Source: Gnomoniopsis sp. IMI 355080 (taxonomy: Eukaryota; Ascomycota; Sordariomycetes; Diaporthales; Gnomoniaceae). Taken from it: DNA of 40,782 bases. Location: positions 1 to 40,782 of the forward strand of contig JAPEVC010000286.1 in the NCBI GenBank assembly GCA_027946555.1, written 5' to 3'. Below are positions 9,866-21,192 of this stretch, piece after piece. The notes under the pieces are model-generated. The model searched no databases. It was not told the origin of the DNA and saw only the letters and a list, made by a program, of their open reading frames with translations. The translations under genes and the position numbers were made by a program. Within the stretch, counting starts at the first letter, position 1; the number at the start of each line of letters is the position of its first letter.

Positions 9866-11653
9866 GATGGGAGCACACACGTATTTGCAGATGGACGCGA
9901 TGGCGCTGCGCTGCAAGGAAGAGATTCGACAGACTGGGTGCTATTGTCTAGTAGCCATATCTGCTCCCGCATTCAAAGTGGCATGAAGGGTTTTGTACAT
10001 TGCGCCAAAACGTAGGGTCTCGGGTTCGTATTATTTAAATCTATCTATAAATGCCGATCTCGAATTGACCTGCAATAAGGTGGCACGTGTATTTCTAGGC
10101 ACACTTTTGATTTTTCTTTTCTTTCTCTTTTCTGATCTCTAAACTTTGACCGTACTTACGTAGAAGCTCGCTTAAAGTCCCTAAAGTCCTCCATCCTTGC
10201 GCATATGCGTTCCATAAGTACACTGCATGGAATGCTGCTATGTGCTTACTTTTACGTCTGCAGGACCAAGGGCATAGTGTTGACCGACGTTGTATCAAAC
10301 TTCCTCGTCGAGATAATGATAGGCAGTAGGATGTCTGAAGGACTCATGATGCCGTTGGTGCATACGGTCTCCATTGTTTAGCCCCATTGTGCCGACTGAT
10401 AGACTAGTATGTTGGTGGACAGGCGACAGGTGGACTGATGGGTTGTGGACAGGATTAGACGGATGGATCCTCAAGAATTGGATACCTAGGTAAGTACTCA
10501 GCACCTGTTGGTATACGTCCGAGCTAGAGTCTCCACGCGGCATGGAGACCCATATATAATCACGTTACATGTGAAAGTATCACAATGATCAATCGCATAT
10601 CACACATAGAAACCTAAACTCGGAAATTGTTGCCATCTAGAGTCGTCAAGCATTGCCGCAACCGTAGCTGAATCTGCACATCGCGTCAGTCACCAGCAGG
10701 AGGCAGACCCTTACTCGTGCAGTAGATGTGAGTTTCATCAGCCTGTAGACTTTCTTCCCAACTTCATACTACCGGGGCATCAGGATCAACATCGAGTTGA
10801 TTCCATGGGAGGCTGGCAGGCGTCTCACGGCTGTCTGTTTAACATACTTCTACAGTTCCACTTACACAATTCCATTACTTCAATAAATCTGTAGCGTCTT
10901 TTTACTTGAGCATCTTGCCGAATAGTCAGTAGCTTGTTGCTCGTCATCAAAGAAATCATTGGTGGCTTTGGGTATAGAGCCCTGAGTTGAACAAGTTGAA
11001 AACCGATAGCTCTCATGCAACTTCGTCCGATGTTGGTCTCGAAATCCTACGTGGGACTACTATCGCAGCGTAACCGAACAGGATTACTACTGAATTATGG
11101 TGTTGCGAAATCCGTACTTAGCTATGGACCATTCGTCTCGATGTATACTGAAGGCATGTAGAGATGGCTACCTAGGTACCGAGGCAGGTAGGGTACAATA
11201 TGCAGTTGGATCGCGAGAGATCATCGCACCGCCATACGAGATATTGCGAATCAAGGGGGAGGTGCGTCTTGCAAGAAGTACATACATCCCAGGGCAATGA
11301 TATTTGGACCTGGCTATAGACTATCCGATTTGGTGGAGGCATGTGGAGATAGCTAGGGTATAGTATGCAGTTGGGTCTCGAACGCGTGCAAAGATCATCG
11401 TACAGCCATAAGGAATAGCTGCAACATACCTAGGCAGAGTGAAGATCGAGCCTGATAAAGAATGGAAACATCCAATGTACCTAGGTCGAGTAAATCTACC
11501 CCTCGGGCACATTTCAATATATCTCTGAAGTTGAGACGTTTCATACCTTGCTGATCTCTCATAAGTCGCAGCAAAAGTCCTGGTCTTCTGTCGAACGCTA
11601 GACTTGTCTCTCTTCCTCCATTCGCGGGTCACTGTCTTCACTGCTTAATCGAC
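9866..11653. other. Intergenic region with palindromes and a tandem duplication
   Basis: This is the divergent interval between the rhodopsin-domain gene and the acyltransferase gene, so both promoters lie in it. I see no convincing coding sequence. It holds TACCTAGGTA palindromes at 10483-10492 and 11169-11178, partial copies near 11428 and 11477, and an imperfect tandem duplication listed separately. Confidence 0.6.
11121..11475 (+). repeat. Diverged tandem duplication, two copies of about 160-180 bp
   Basis: Copy A (about 11121-11289) and copy B (about 11313-11472) align over their whole length with gaps. Matching anchors are gctat.gac.at at 11121 and 11313, ggcatgt.gagat.gcta at 11153 and 11339, tatgcagttgg at 11200 and 11364, and agatcatcg at 11218 and 11392; both end near acatcc. 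In the best-aligned core the visible mismatches are transitions. Copy A has a 20-nt insertion at about 11171-11190 that contains most of a TACCTAGGTA palindrome. The duplication lies upstream of the acyltransferase start. No flanking transposon ends are seen. Confidence 0.75.
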
Positions 11654-13508
11654 ATGGGCAGCATCAGCTCTGACTCCCACACGCCTAGCTCTGCTGGCGA
11701 CCAAGTCGTGCAGCTTTACCCATTTGATGATACCGCCCTCAACCGGTGCATGCCAGTATGGGGCGTCTTGCGGTTCGGCGAGATTCTTGATGCTGCTAAG
11801 CTGCGCGATGGTCTCGCCACTCTGACGGAGATCAATGACTGGAAGAAGTTGAGGGGCCGGCTCAGACTTGATGCGGTGCGTTGTCCTTGCTATCAACTCT
11901 CCTAGGGGAGCCGAACGAAATCCTGCCATGGAGCAGCCGAGCTGGCTACTCTCTGACAAAATTCGAGATCATACGTTCATGAATTGTTGACGGACTCCTT
12001 TTGACCGATGCAGCAAACCGACCGTCTTTCGATTCACATCCCAGAGCGAGCCTCACGTCGACGCCCCGCTATTCGTTCCAGAAACACTGTCCTGGGACTT
12101 CCCATCTCGGCTCATCCGTTGATGAAATCCGTCGCGAAGCCACCGGATGCGCGTCCAGACCAAGCCACTGTTCAGCCGGCTGTCTCGGATTTCCGCGATG
12201 TTGCGTCGATCCTGTGCCCACCAGACTGGCCTCGCACCCTTGAAGACTACACAGACCCCGAAGCGGACGAGCCTGTGCTAGGACTTCATGTAATATCCTT
12301 CACGGATGCCACCATCGTGGTGCTGACATACTTGCACGTTATGATGGATGGAGGCGGCGTCAAATCTCGTAAGATTCCTTTCCCGCTTCCCTTTGATGTT
12401 CGATCCATACTGCCGGACTTGCGTTTTCGAGAACAGTCTTTGCTGTACCTCGATTGGGCACCTTCTCGGCGAGGAAGAGTATTGTTTCGATTCTTGATAC
12501 ATGTTACTATCAAATGCTGACATGATCTTGGAAGTACTCTCGGCCTGGTCACAGGTACTAAGCGGCAAAAACGCCGAAGTGCCTCAGCTTCGAGGCGCAT
12601 GGGACGATCCGCTCGACAAGAATCGGAATACCGCCGCCGACATACCACGCTTTGTCCTTGCCGACAAGGAAATTGACTTTGGGGACTTCATGCCCCAGGA
12701 CGGAGCCGCCCCGCCCGTCGATCCGCTTTGGGATACGTCGGCCCCAGGCTCGGCGTGGCGAACGGTCTGCCTCCCCAAGGACATCGTTGCGTCCATCGTC
12801 AAAGAGACTCGAGAGACGCTTCCATCGACAGCCCATGGTGATGGCGTTGGGGAGAAGCAGCGCATCTTTGTCAGCCAAGACGATGCGGTCGTCGGCTGGC
12901 TCGCGCGCACTCTCGCGGCCCTGCTGCCTCCGGACCGGGCGCTGAATATCATGCGGGTGTATGACATGCGCCCTCGCTTAAGCTTCCTCGAGGCTCCCAA
13001 GGCGGCCTACGTCCAGAATATGTATCAGATGGTGTGGACGCTGGAGCCGTCGGCGGGACAGGTCGTGGAGGGTGCTCCAGGGGCCATGGCGGCGCGTCTC
13101 CGAGGGTCTCTTGCGGACCAGGCTTCTGAGGAACAGGTCATGGCCGCGGTCCGGGAGCGGGAAGCGCTCGGGATGACGCCTTTGTATGGTGAGCCGACTG
13201 GCATGTTTTTCACCATGAACAGCTGGGTGAAGATGGACTTGTATCGTGCTGTGGACTTCTCTGGGGCCGTAGTAGGCGCCCAGTGGCAGAACGGTGCGGC
13301 GACGAGTGGACAGTCCCCTGGGGAAGTGCCTTTTGGAAGACCTGAGGGTATTGATTTTGATTTCAACCTTCCAGGCCCACCTCCTGGACCAAATTGCATT
13401 CAGACTGGTGTTGATTGGCAAGGTACTCGGCGTATCAATATTTTCTTGAGCGGAGTTCTGTGGGAGAAATTTGAAGCGAAGCTGCGGGAATTAGGAGGCC
13501 CAGTTTAA
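11654..13508 (+). CDS. BAHD-like acyltransferase (fungal transferase family, PF02458-type)
   Basis: The gene encodes a CoA-dependent acyltransferase of the fungal branch near trichothecene 3-O-acetyltransferase and BAHD enzymes; the substrate is unknown. Three exons, 11654-11875, 12014-12368 and 12535-13508, separated by introns of 138 and 166 bp, give 516 residues. The N-terminus reads QVVQLYPFDDTALNRCMPVWGVLRF, typical for the family. The catalytic motif HxxxD is HVMMD (His182, Asp186), followed across intron 2 by KSLLSAWSQVLSGKNAEV, which supports that junction even though it uses a GAAG acceptor. Later blocks are FVSQDDAVVGWLARTLAALLPP and NSWVKMDLYRAVDFSGAVVG, where DFSGA stands in for the plant-type DFGWG. 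The protein lacks a signal peptide, so it is probably cytosolic. It stands alone on its strand between the rhodopsin-domain gene and a long intergenic region. Confidence 0.88.
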
Positions 13509-13882
13509 GGACTTGGGTTGAAGTCTTGTAGGCTGTGAGCTTATGGCAGAAGGATTGACGATGCAGAGCCCATCGATTGATACGATGAAGTTGGATGAAA
13601 TTCAATATCGCGTGTCCACCGTGAAGACCGGTCAGGGAATCTAGAATGGTAACGCCCCTGAGCCATCTCTGTCTGTAATTAGGAAGATCTCTCAGTCGAA
13701 AACTAGGAAATGACGGGTATCGGAACAATAGGCCAGATTTAAGTGTCTGAGACCCGAGAGTGACTAGATTCAAGTCTGAGAAACCTGCTAGGATAGATGC
13801 AGCGCTGAATATAGAGAAACATCTATTTGAACTTAAGTACTCACCGTGAACGTCTGAGGCTTGGTTCCTTCACACTTCATTC

Positions 13883-14395
13883 TTATGCAAGGGCCATCAC
13901 TATTCCAACACCAAGGTAATACAAATATCTCATATGCGAAAACATCAGGCCGGTTGATGTTGCTTTCCATGAAGAGGCATAGTATGTGATCGACGTCCAT
14001 TTGCTCAATAGACCGGTAGCTCGCTGCAAAAAGGTTTCCGTCTCCATCTGTTGAGACAGCCCTAGTACAGTTCTCATCTTGCTCGCGAGAAAGAGAATCA
14101 TTGCGTCTCCTCTGGCAACCTTGACCATATTGGAATGATCTTTGTCAATTGCTATTGTCCGACCGCCATCAGAGCAAAGATCAGCCAAAAAAAAAAAAGT
14201 GTTCAGGAATCAAGAATATTCTCCCGTAAAAAGGATAGTTGAGGTGATCATTCTCTATGTGTTTCTTGAGTTGATAACCTCATTGTACCTAGGTACATAC
14301 AGCCACGCCACGCCGGTTGGCCACTTACAAAGAGGAGTCAGCAACTTAATGCTGTCAATTGCCGTTTGAAAAGAAGTAGGCGAGGTCAAAACAAC
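13883..14395 (-). pseudogene. Possible remnant of a STAND/NLR-like fungal protein
   Basis: On the minus strand, positions 14149-14120 encode IDKDHSNMVKV. The pattern DKDHS-x-M-V/C-K is familiar from the linker just after the alpha/beta-hydrolase-like N-terminal domain of many fungal NB-ARC or NACHT (STAND) proteins; this is recalled family knowledge, not a search. Upstream, 14389-14327 reads LTSPTSFQTAIDSIKLLTPL and ends at a good donor (gtaagt), and a poly-T stretch and an AG precede the second segment, so the two look like former exons. The frame continues to a stop at 13883 but without recognisable NB-ARC sequence, and no long upstream domain is open. I therefore read it as a fragment. It may also be chance. 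Confidence 0.3.
14286..14295. repeat. TACCTAGGTA palindrome
   Basis: An exact copy of the 10-bp palindrome. The other exact copies are at 557-566, 9279-9288, 10483-10492, 11169-11178, 29381-29390, 32449-32458 and 37814-37823. All lie outside coding exons. Confidence 0.95.
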
Positions 14396-16326
14396 TGCCG
14401 GGAAGGATATCACTTTGCCCACGAGCTAAAAATCCGTCGCGAGGCGTTGTAGATAGTCTCTACACCCGGGCGAATTCGAGGTGTGTGCTGTGGGTATCCC
14501 GTCTTCATGTATTGTGCGTCCGTCAGCAGAAGCCGACCGGTGTGGGTCCTGACCTCGGACCGAGAGATCCAGGAAGGTAAGTCTCTACCATGAAGCAGAT
14601 GCCCCCCGGGTGACTCTAACAGCATTGCTTAATCTGTTGTGGCGAAGGGTGCAGGAAGAAAAGAGAAGCGACAGAGTGTGGGACTGCTGGCGCTTGACGG
14701 TTCCTGTTACCCGAGAGGCTGGGAGGCGGCGACGGATGTATACTTTGACTGGTCAGTCTTTGGAAAGATGGGCAAAGTCGAAGTAGTTGGTACGCAGGGA
14801 CTTTGACAGTCGTTCTTCGGAACAAGCCATAGGCTCCCTTGTTTCGCTGTCAGCTTCCTACCTTATATCACCAAAGCACTTTCTTCATCTTCAACATGCC
14901 CAAATCCACTGGACCACTCTCCTTTATCTGGGGCTGTCACACTGGCCAATCTTGATCATCGTGGAACTTTCTTGTTACATCTTTACCCATTGTGCTGCAG
15001 CGTGGTCTTTTTTCCACGTGATGCCCGAGTGTTGCCCTGCATTGGCCGTGCTAAACAAAAATCCAAGATCAGCATGGCCGTCGAAGGCAGTAAGTAGCCG
15101 TAGTGTGGCCTAGGAGCCCTGCCGTCCAGGGAACGGTTGGCAAGGGCGGAAAAAAGATCACATCACACCTCCATGCCTCGAGGATATAGGTCCAGCGCGC
15201 AAATTTGGAAAGTCTTTGTTGCAAAATATCACACATGCAAAGGGGGCTAATGGAAAAAGAAAACCACGTAACTTGATGAATCTACATTCTAGCGCGCTGG
15301 AAGACAGGCCTCTCTCTCTTATAAGTATCACATGACCAACAGAAGGGCCTAAAATAAACCGTCTTTAGTACTCTAACGAATCCCATTCCTCAAATGACAA
15401 AACCCAATCGGTCCCTTATCAGACGTTGGAGAGCCGCATCTCAGCCTTGCAGAACAGGGCGGTCAGCTTAGCGTGGCATGAGTCGTTGGAACTGATTCAC
15501 CCACCTCACTGAACTCACTACTACCCATATATTAAAGTTTCGAAAAACCCTCCAGAAAATGGAGCTTATCATTACGCGGAAAATATACAATCTTATCAAT
15601 CCAGTTGTAGTCCCACTTCAAAGTGGGAATATCGGAGTATATACCCGCAAGTGACAGCGGATAATAAAAGTATATCTTTATCCCAACGTCCGTTTAACTG
15701 CATTCCTCTTCTTAGTACTTTCAGACACTCAAGACTCGACTTTTTCTCCTAAATTACCCAAGATACTACTTCACAAGATATATCAATTCGAAAAAAGACG
15801 TCAAATTCCTCAATCTAGGTCAAAGTCACACACCTCCTAATTAATTATACGCGCAATGAATGCACCGCACTCAACTGCAGCTACCTGCCACCTTCTCTCT
15901 CCCTTCCTCCTTCCTTCCCATACTTCCTTCATATGCCCGAGGCATGTGAAAAATATTTCCAATCCTTATCGTCAAAAATTTCCTGGGTGATTAATCACTT
16001 CATATATGCAAACAATAAAAAGGAGCGGACGGCTTCCTTCCTTCACGCCATTATCCTCCGCACTTGCTTGAATAAATGCTTTCTTCTCCTTTCTGTTTTC
16101 CCTCCTCTCAAAAGTCATTCGAACCATGCAACGCAATCTCTCTGCCTTCTCTGGCCGTCCAATGTCCCACAGGCTTATTAGAGGAAAGGCAAAAATCATG
16201 AAAAATCCAAATTACCATCCTCCCAAGTCATGCTTCTTTCCATTATGTCGTATAGTAATGCAATAATAACCTAGATTATGTCCAAGAAAAAAACAATGCA
16301 ATGAAAGAATTACCCTCAACAACATC

Positions 16327-17962
16327 TCACAGCCAAGCCAATACACCAACAGCCACCATCGCCGCAAATGCACTCCCACCCAATCCTCCAACAACAGCCT
16401 CGCCCTTTGTCCCGGACGTCCCACTCTTCGCAGTCGAAGTCTCACAACTCTGAGTGAAGCTCGTCTTGTCCGTGTCACAATCCGAGCTGCTACTTGACGA
16501 CGAGCTGCCGTCATCACCCGAGCTGCTGCTGCTGCTGCTTCCCTCCCCTTGCACAGTACCAGAGCTGCCCACGCCGCCGCTCTCGCTATTTCCAGGGATC
16601 GTCTGCGCGGTTGAGGAAGCCGCGCTCGCCGAGGCCGAACTAGCGCCGGCATCCATATCGGTACCCGTGGCCAGGAAGCTCGCGAGGACGGTTGCGTTTT
16701 TCCCATTGACGACCGTGTTGTTGGTGCCGGCTTCGCCATCGTAGTAGTAGCTGACGGCATTGTTGGTTCCGGGCGCGGTTGTCGCATTGTAGCAGTCAAT
16801 CTCGACGCTCGAAACGGTGACAAAGTCGTAGCCGTAGTTTTGGATGTCGGTGCTGTCCCAGTCGATTTCACCGCCGGCCCAGTCGATGGTGCCCTGGGCG
16901 TTGGAGCTTGCGCCGCCGGGCCAGATGGATAGTTGCACACGCGCCGGGGTCTGCGGGTAGTTCCAGTTGTTGGTGGTTGCGTTCCACGTGTCGGACTTTT
17001 TCAGCGTGCGGCCGGCGACGCCGTCGACGAGCCAGGTGATGGTGTCGGGGGTCCATTGGATCTCGTAGTCGTGGAAGTTGGAGTACGTGTCCGAGATGTC
17101 GGTAATGTTTGCTGTGTTTGTCCCTGCAGGAAAGTTAGTCAGTGTTTCTCCTCCTCCTCACCTTTCCGTCTCAGAAATAAAAAGGGGGGGCCTTTCTTAC
17201 AGACTGGCAACGCCTGGAAATAGAAATTCGTCTGGGCCGTCTCCAAGTCCACACCGATAAACTCAAAATCAATCTCATCCTTCACATCGCTGAGCAAAAT
17301 GAACGCGCTTACGACCCCGGCGCCGCGGCTCGTCTTCATGCGCGCCCGCACATTGCCATACCACATATACACGGTACTCGCCAGCACGGTGCCCGCCGAC
17401 TCCGCGGGCATGGTCAGCAAAATCCCCTCGTCGTTGGTCAGGACCTGGCTGCCGTCGCTCAGGACCCAGTCGCCCTTGCTCGGGTCGCCGAGGTACTTGG
17501 TCTGGTCGAGGATGGTGTCGGTGGAGGTGAGGGGCATGGACCTGGACTCGCACTGGGGCGCGGGCGCGCACGAGTCGAGGGAGAAGGACATGCGGGGGTC
17601 GCAGCCGCCGAGGCAGTATGCGCCAATGCCGCATTCGCCATATTCTGTTGCCCGGGGAAAGAGAGGGGTGTTAGTTTTGTGTGGAACGTTGATGTGGAGT
17701 TGCCGATGGCTGAGGGCGTTGTGTTGTGTGACGAAGGAGCCAGAAGGAGATGACAGGTGAGTTACACGGAGTGAAGTGACACGGAGTGTGTGAGTGAGTG
17801 TGTTGAAGAGGGATGGTGTCACGAGGGGAATCACTTACGCGAACAGCAAGGTGCGCTCTCTGGGCATTTGTTGTCAATGGAGCAGGTTGTTGTTGCGGCG
17901 AGGACGGTGGACGCGCCCATGAGCAGGGCCGCGCCCATGGAGAGGGTGTTTGAGGTGATCAT
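16327..17962 (-). CDS. Crh-type GH16 chitin-glucan transglycosylase, GPI-anchored
   Basis: Crh/Utr2/Crf-type enzymes cross-link chitin to beta-glucan in the cell wall. Exons 17962-17839, 17644-17201 and 17123-16327 give 454 residues. A signal peptide covers about residues 1-22 (MGAALLMGASTVLA core). A cysteine-rich, chitin-binding-like segment with the motif CCSQYGECGIGAYCLGGCDP follows at 39-58. The GH16 catalytic motif DEIDFEF is at 164-170, with Glu165 and Glu169 as expected nucleophile and acid/base. Other family blocks are YGNVRARMKTSRGAGVVSAF, DTYSNFHDYEIQWTPDTITW and QLSIWPGG. The C-terminal third is a Ser-rich stalk with two poly-Ser runs and ends in a hydrophobic tail after Gly/Ala/Ser residues, as in GPI proteins. 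The internal start in MITSNTLS is preferred over an upstream in-frame ATG because it gives a clean signal peptide. Not named Crh1 or Utr2 because the ortholog group cannot be decided by eye. Confidence 0.93.
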
Positions 17963-18943
17963 GTTTTGAGAGGTGATGTTCCGATATATTCGTGCTGAAC
18001 GAGTGTGAACCGGCTTGTGCGAGTGGAGCTTCCCTCGAGGAGGAATTTCGTCTTCAAACAAAACCCCAGATTTCGTTTATGGATATTTGATATCCAGAAA
18101 AAAAGGGGGGGGGGGCAAGTCCAAAAAACGCTGTTGATGTTGACTTAGAAGACGGGAAAGCGAGTCTCGCCTCTTGACTGGAATGTAAGATGGCAGGAAC
18201 GAAGGTGCCAAAATGTTTCTCCCCACAGCGAAGTGGTAAGGTATCGATATTGAATAGGGTGGAGGATCGGATGTTTTCAATAGATTATGGCCTCCCCTTC
18301 CTGATCAAGTCTTCAATCCCTCACAGCACGAACGAATGGCTGTCAAGCGAAAGAAAGAAAAAGGGGGAATATGATGGATGTGGATCTCTTTCCCAGTCGG
18401 TCGGTAAAACCTCAGGGAGGAGGAGTCGTCCAAGTACAAGACACTAACACCGACAAGTGCTGATTAGATAGGCGGGCAGTTTGCTTGTCTCTGTGTTTTT
18501 CCGTATGCAAAGGGTGGGTTACCCTGGTATTAAAATTATGGGAACAAGAAAGGGATGCTGACGGTTGAGTAACAAACAGCAAACGATGATATTCCTTATG
18601 TCCCGGGTTTTGTTAAACGAACGACGTGGGGGGAGATTTGGAAATTCAAAACCTAAATCCAATCTATAACGGAGAAAAGAGTCGAGAATGGACGAAGAGA
18701 CACGGGCGAGATGGTGGGAGAGAAGGAAAGGGAACCTCAAGGAAAGAGAAAATGGTGGAATGATAAAAAAAACCGCGCTCGGTATAGCAAGCCGGAGGAT
18801 CGGCATACCCTGTATATTTGCCCTGCTTACACACTTGGTTAGTGGGGTGGTGGTGGTGGTGTGTGCCACTTTAATTCGATGCTATGTAACATAAAATGAT
18901 CGGGCGGTATCCCTAAAGAAACAAAGGGAACCCACAATAAGCT

Positions 18944-18945
<2 letters not shown>

Positions 18946-18980
<35 letters not shown>
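18946..18980 (+). repeat. CT dinucleotide microsatellite
   Basis: An uninterrupted TC/CT run of 35 nt about 1 kb upstream of the GH16 start. Read on the gene's strand it is a GA tract. Confidence 0.95.
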
Positions 18981-18984
<4 letters not shown>

Positions 18985-19500
18985 CATTGCCCCGGCAAAT
19001 AAGAAAAGAAAAGAGGTCACGCATGCCTACTGCATGTGGCGACAAGGCCCTAATACAGGTGTGCCATGGCCGACACGAACGGGGCCTTACTCCTTTCAGC
19101 GTTGGGGGCCGGCTGATGGGGTACTTTGATCCTTTCTCTCTCCTCTCCCTCTCCCCTTATATTACTTGCACAGTCCTCCCCCCCATCAGATGCGAGAGAG
19201 GATATATACATACCACCATGCTCATATATGACCCATATGTCTGTTATATATATAAAGAATACCACTCTCCTCTATTCCATACGCCTATCTTATCAAAGGT
19301 CACCACACCAAAAAAACTCAATTCGAAGCTTGAGGCCTGTTTCAAGCAGACAAGCTTTCTGATCCGACAGCCCGGGGCCGAGCCGTTTTTTCCTTACTAC
19401 GATCCACCTGCCGACTTGGCCTCTCAATGCGCGCATCTGTGTGTGACTGATTGTGGGCAAAGCTCGTATACATGGTCTCGTCAAGTCTTGGTCATATCTT

Positions 19501-19524
19501 TTCTTTCTTTCTTTCTTTCTTTCT
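19501..19524 (+). repeat. TTTC tetranucleotide microsatellite
   Basis: About six TTTC units in the upstream region of the GH16 gene. Confidence 0.92.
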
Positions 19525-21192
19525 CTACAAACACTCCCGACCTCTTTTCTATAGACACTATTACGAATAAGCTTAAAAACAACAATAAGAAACAAAATAC
19601 GGGGAGGGGACGGGGAGCAAAAATATTAGGGTAGAATAACACGGGGCACCCCATTTTGCGCTACTACAGAGGAGGGAACGCCCTTCCCTTTCAACCCAGG
19701 ATCCTCTTCCCCCAAATGATCGCCAGATCAGCCTAAATGTGGAGGAGAGCTCCCCCCCATAATCATCCCATCCAATCAGCTCATTCTACGGTCCCACTGA
19801 AAATACGAGACCAAGTACTTCTTGGGGTTCCCTCCCCTCTCCCCTACCATGTTGCTCTCCCTTTCCCCGGCGGGCCGCAAAATCACTTGTAACAGTCAAG
19901 ATGGAAATGTACTGTACCACAGGGAAGTGGTCGCTGATCATTTTCACGGGGTACTAGAGACGCTCTACCCGCCGCTGGGATTTCCATGCAAAAAAACACT
20001 CGAAATATCCCGAAGCTCCAACCCTGCTTCAACAAATATTAGTTGTTACTTGAGGAGTAAAAGCAATTGCTAACATAAAAGGATCTTGCGATCGAATGCT
20101 ACTGTTTGAACAAGTGTGTAGACTGAAGCAGGTACTGTGCCAAATATCCTGGTCCATTCTCGAGCTACTCAAGCTCAGGCCAGCTGCTGTCACTAGCTCC
20201 CACATCCAGGATTCCTCTGCCATGAATTCAGCAGAAAGCTCTATCGAGCTACCTTAGGGTACCTACCCCTTACTAGGTAGCCACCAATACACTAAATAAG
20301 CAACACCCTAAGTACCCAATGCACACAAATCATCATCAATTCCTGGGATGTGAAATATCTTTCTTTGTATTAGTATGGCCTGCAAGGGGGGTATAGCAAT
20401 AACGAGCATGAAACTGTCCCCATTGGGAAAATAGATGATCCCACTCTCCCACCCCCTTCCATACCTTATACTGTCCGTCCTTGCTTTCCTCCTCCATAAA
20501 TGTAAACACTCGCCCTCCCTGCCATACAACAATCGATCCCTTGATCCATCATTACCACCACAGCTCACACGACTCTTTATAGTACTGCTCCGTCATCACA
20601 CACCTCTGTGAGGTATCATGCCGATCATCCCCCCCTTTCCCCATTTCTCGGATTTGACCGAGCATCATCAACAGTCATGTGAACAAGATACATATCAGAG
20701 ACCCGAGATAATCCGCCTGTGGAACAATTGTCCCAGAGGCTCCAACGCCGTTGACGTTTCCGTCTAAGCATGCAAAAAGAGAAGTCGTCAAGTGTGCTAC
20801 CTTCTTATATTTCGGACTTCGATCCATCCATCGAGGTCAAGTAATCGCAGAATAGATGTGTCGTTATCAGTAAGTAAAAGTCGTCGTGAGAAGAGCTGTT
20901 GAGAAGCTCAAAGGTTCGGACAGCTCAGCACCAACAACTCTTCTCTCGACTTTGGGGTTGTTTGATTTTGCGTTAGTAGAGGGCCCAGTATCCTCACTAC
21001 AGACATGCAGCAGGCCTTCAGCTGACGACAGCAGTTTGACTTGTGGAGCTCAGTCTAGGAGCTTTGCATCTTCTCTCCAACCAAATCGTCATGCTAGCGC
21101 TTGCCCGGGACTGCGAAGAGATCTGCTTCGCGTCAGCATTCTCTTCCACAGCCTCGAAACGAAAAACGCCACAAACTTGGCGACAACAACCA

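Larger units (their letters stand above)
13509..16326. other. Long convergent intergenic region
   Basis: This 2.8 kb lies between the 3' ends of the acyltransferase (+) and the GH16 gene (-). Apart from a possible gene remnant near 13.9-14.4 kb (listed separately) and a TACCTAGGTA palindrome at 14286-14295, I find no coding signal. The part from about 15.2 to 16.2 kb is AT-rich with many stops in every frame. Confidence 0.55.
17963..21192. promoter_or_regulatory. Long upstream region of the GH16 gene
   Basis: This 3.2 kb separates the GH16 start (-) from the 3' end of the MYB-like gene (-), so most of it is probably promoter and 5' leader. It contains an 11-base G run at 18105-18115, a CT microsatellite at 18946-18980, a TTTC repeat at 19501-19524 and a TACTGTAC at 19910-19917. 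Open frames here, including a 215-codon one at 18987-19634 on the plus strand, are low-complexity and show no domain. I see no convincing gene. Confidence 0.55.

Noticed and set aside
16212..16940. 242-codon minus-strand frame (Arg/Ala-rich)
   Set aside because: Shifted-frame shadow of the Ser-rich C-terminal exon of the GH16 gene.
18987..19634. 215-codon plus-strand frame
   Set aside because: Crosses the TTTC repeat, no motifs, low-complexity composition; probably non-coding upstream sequence.
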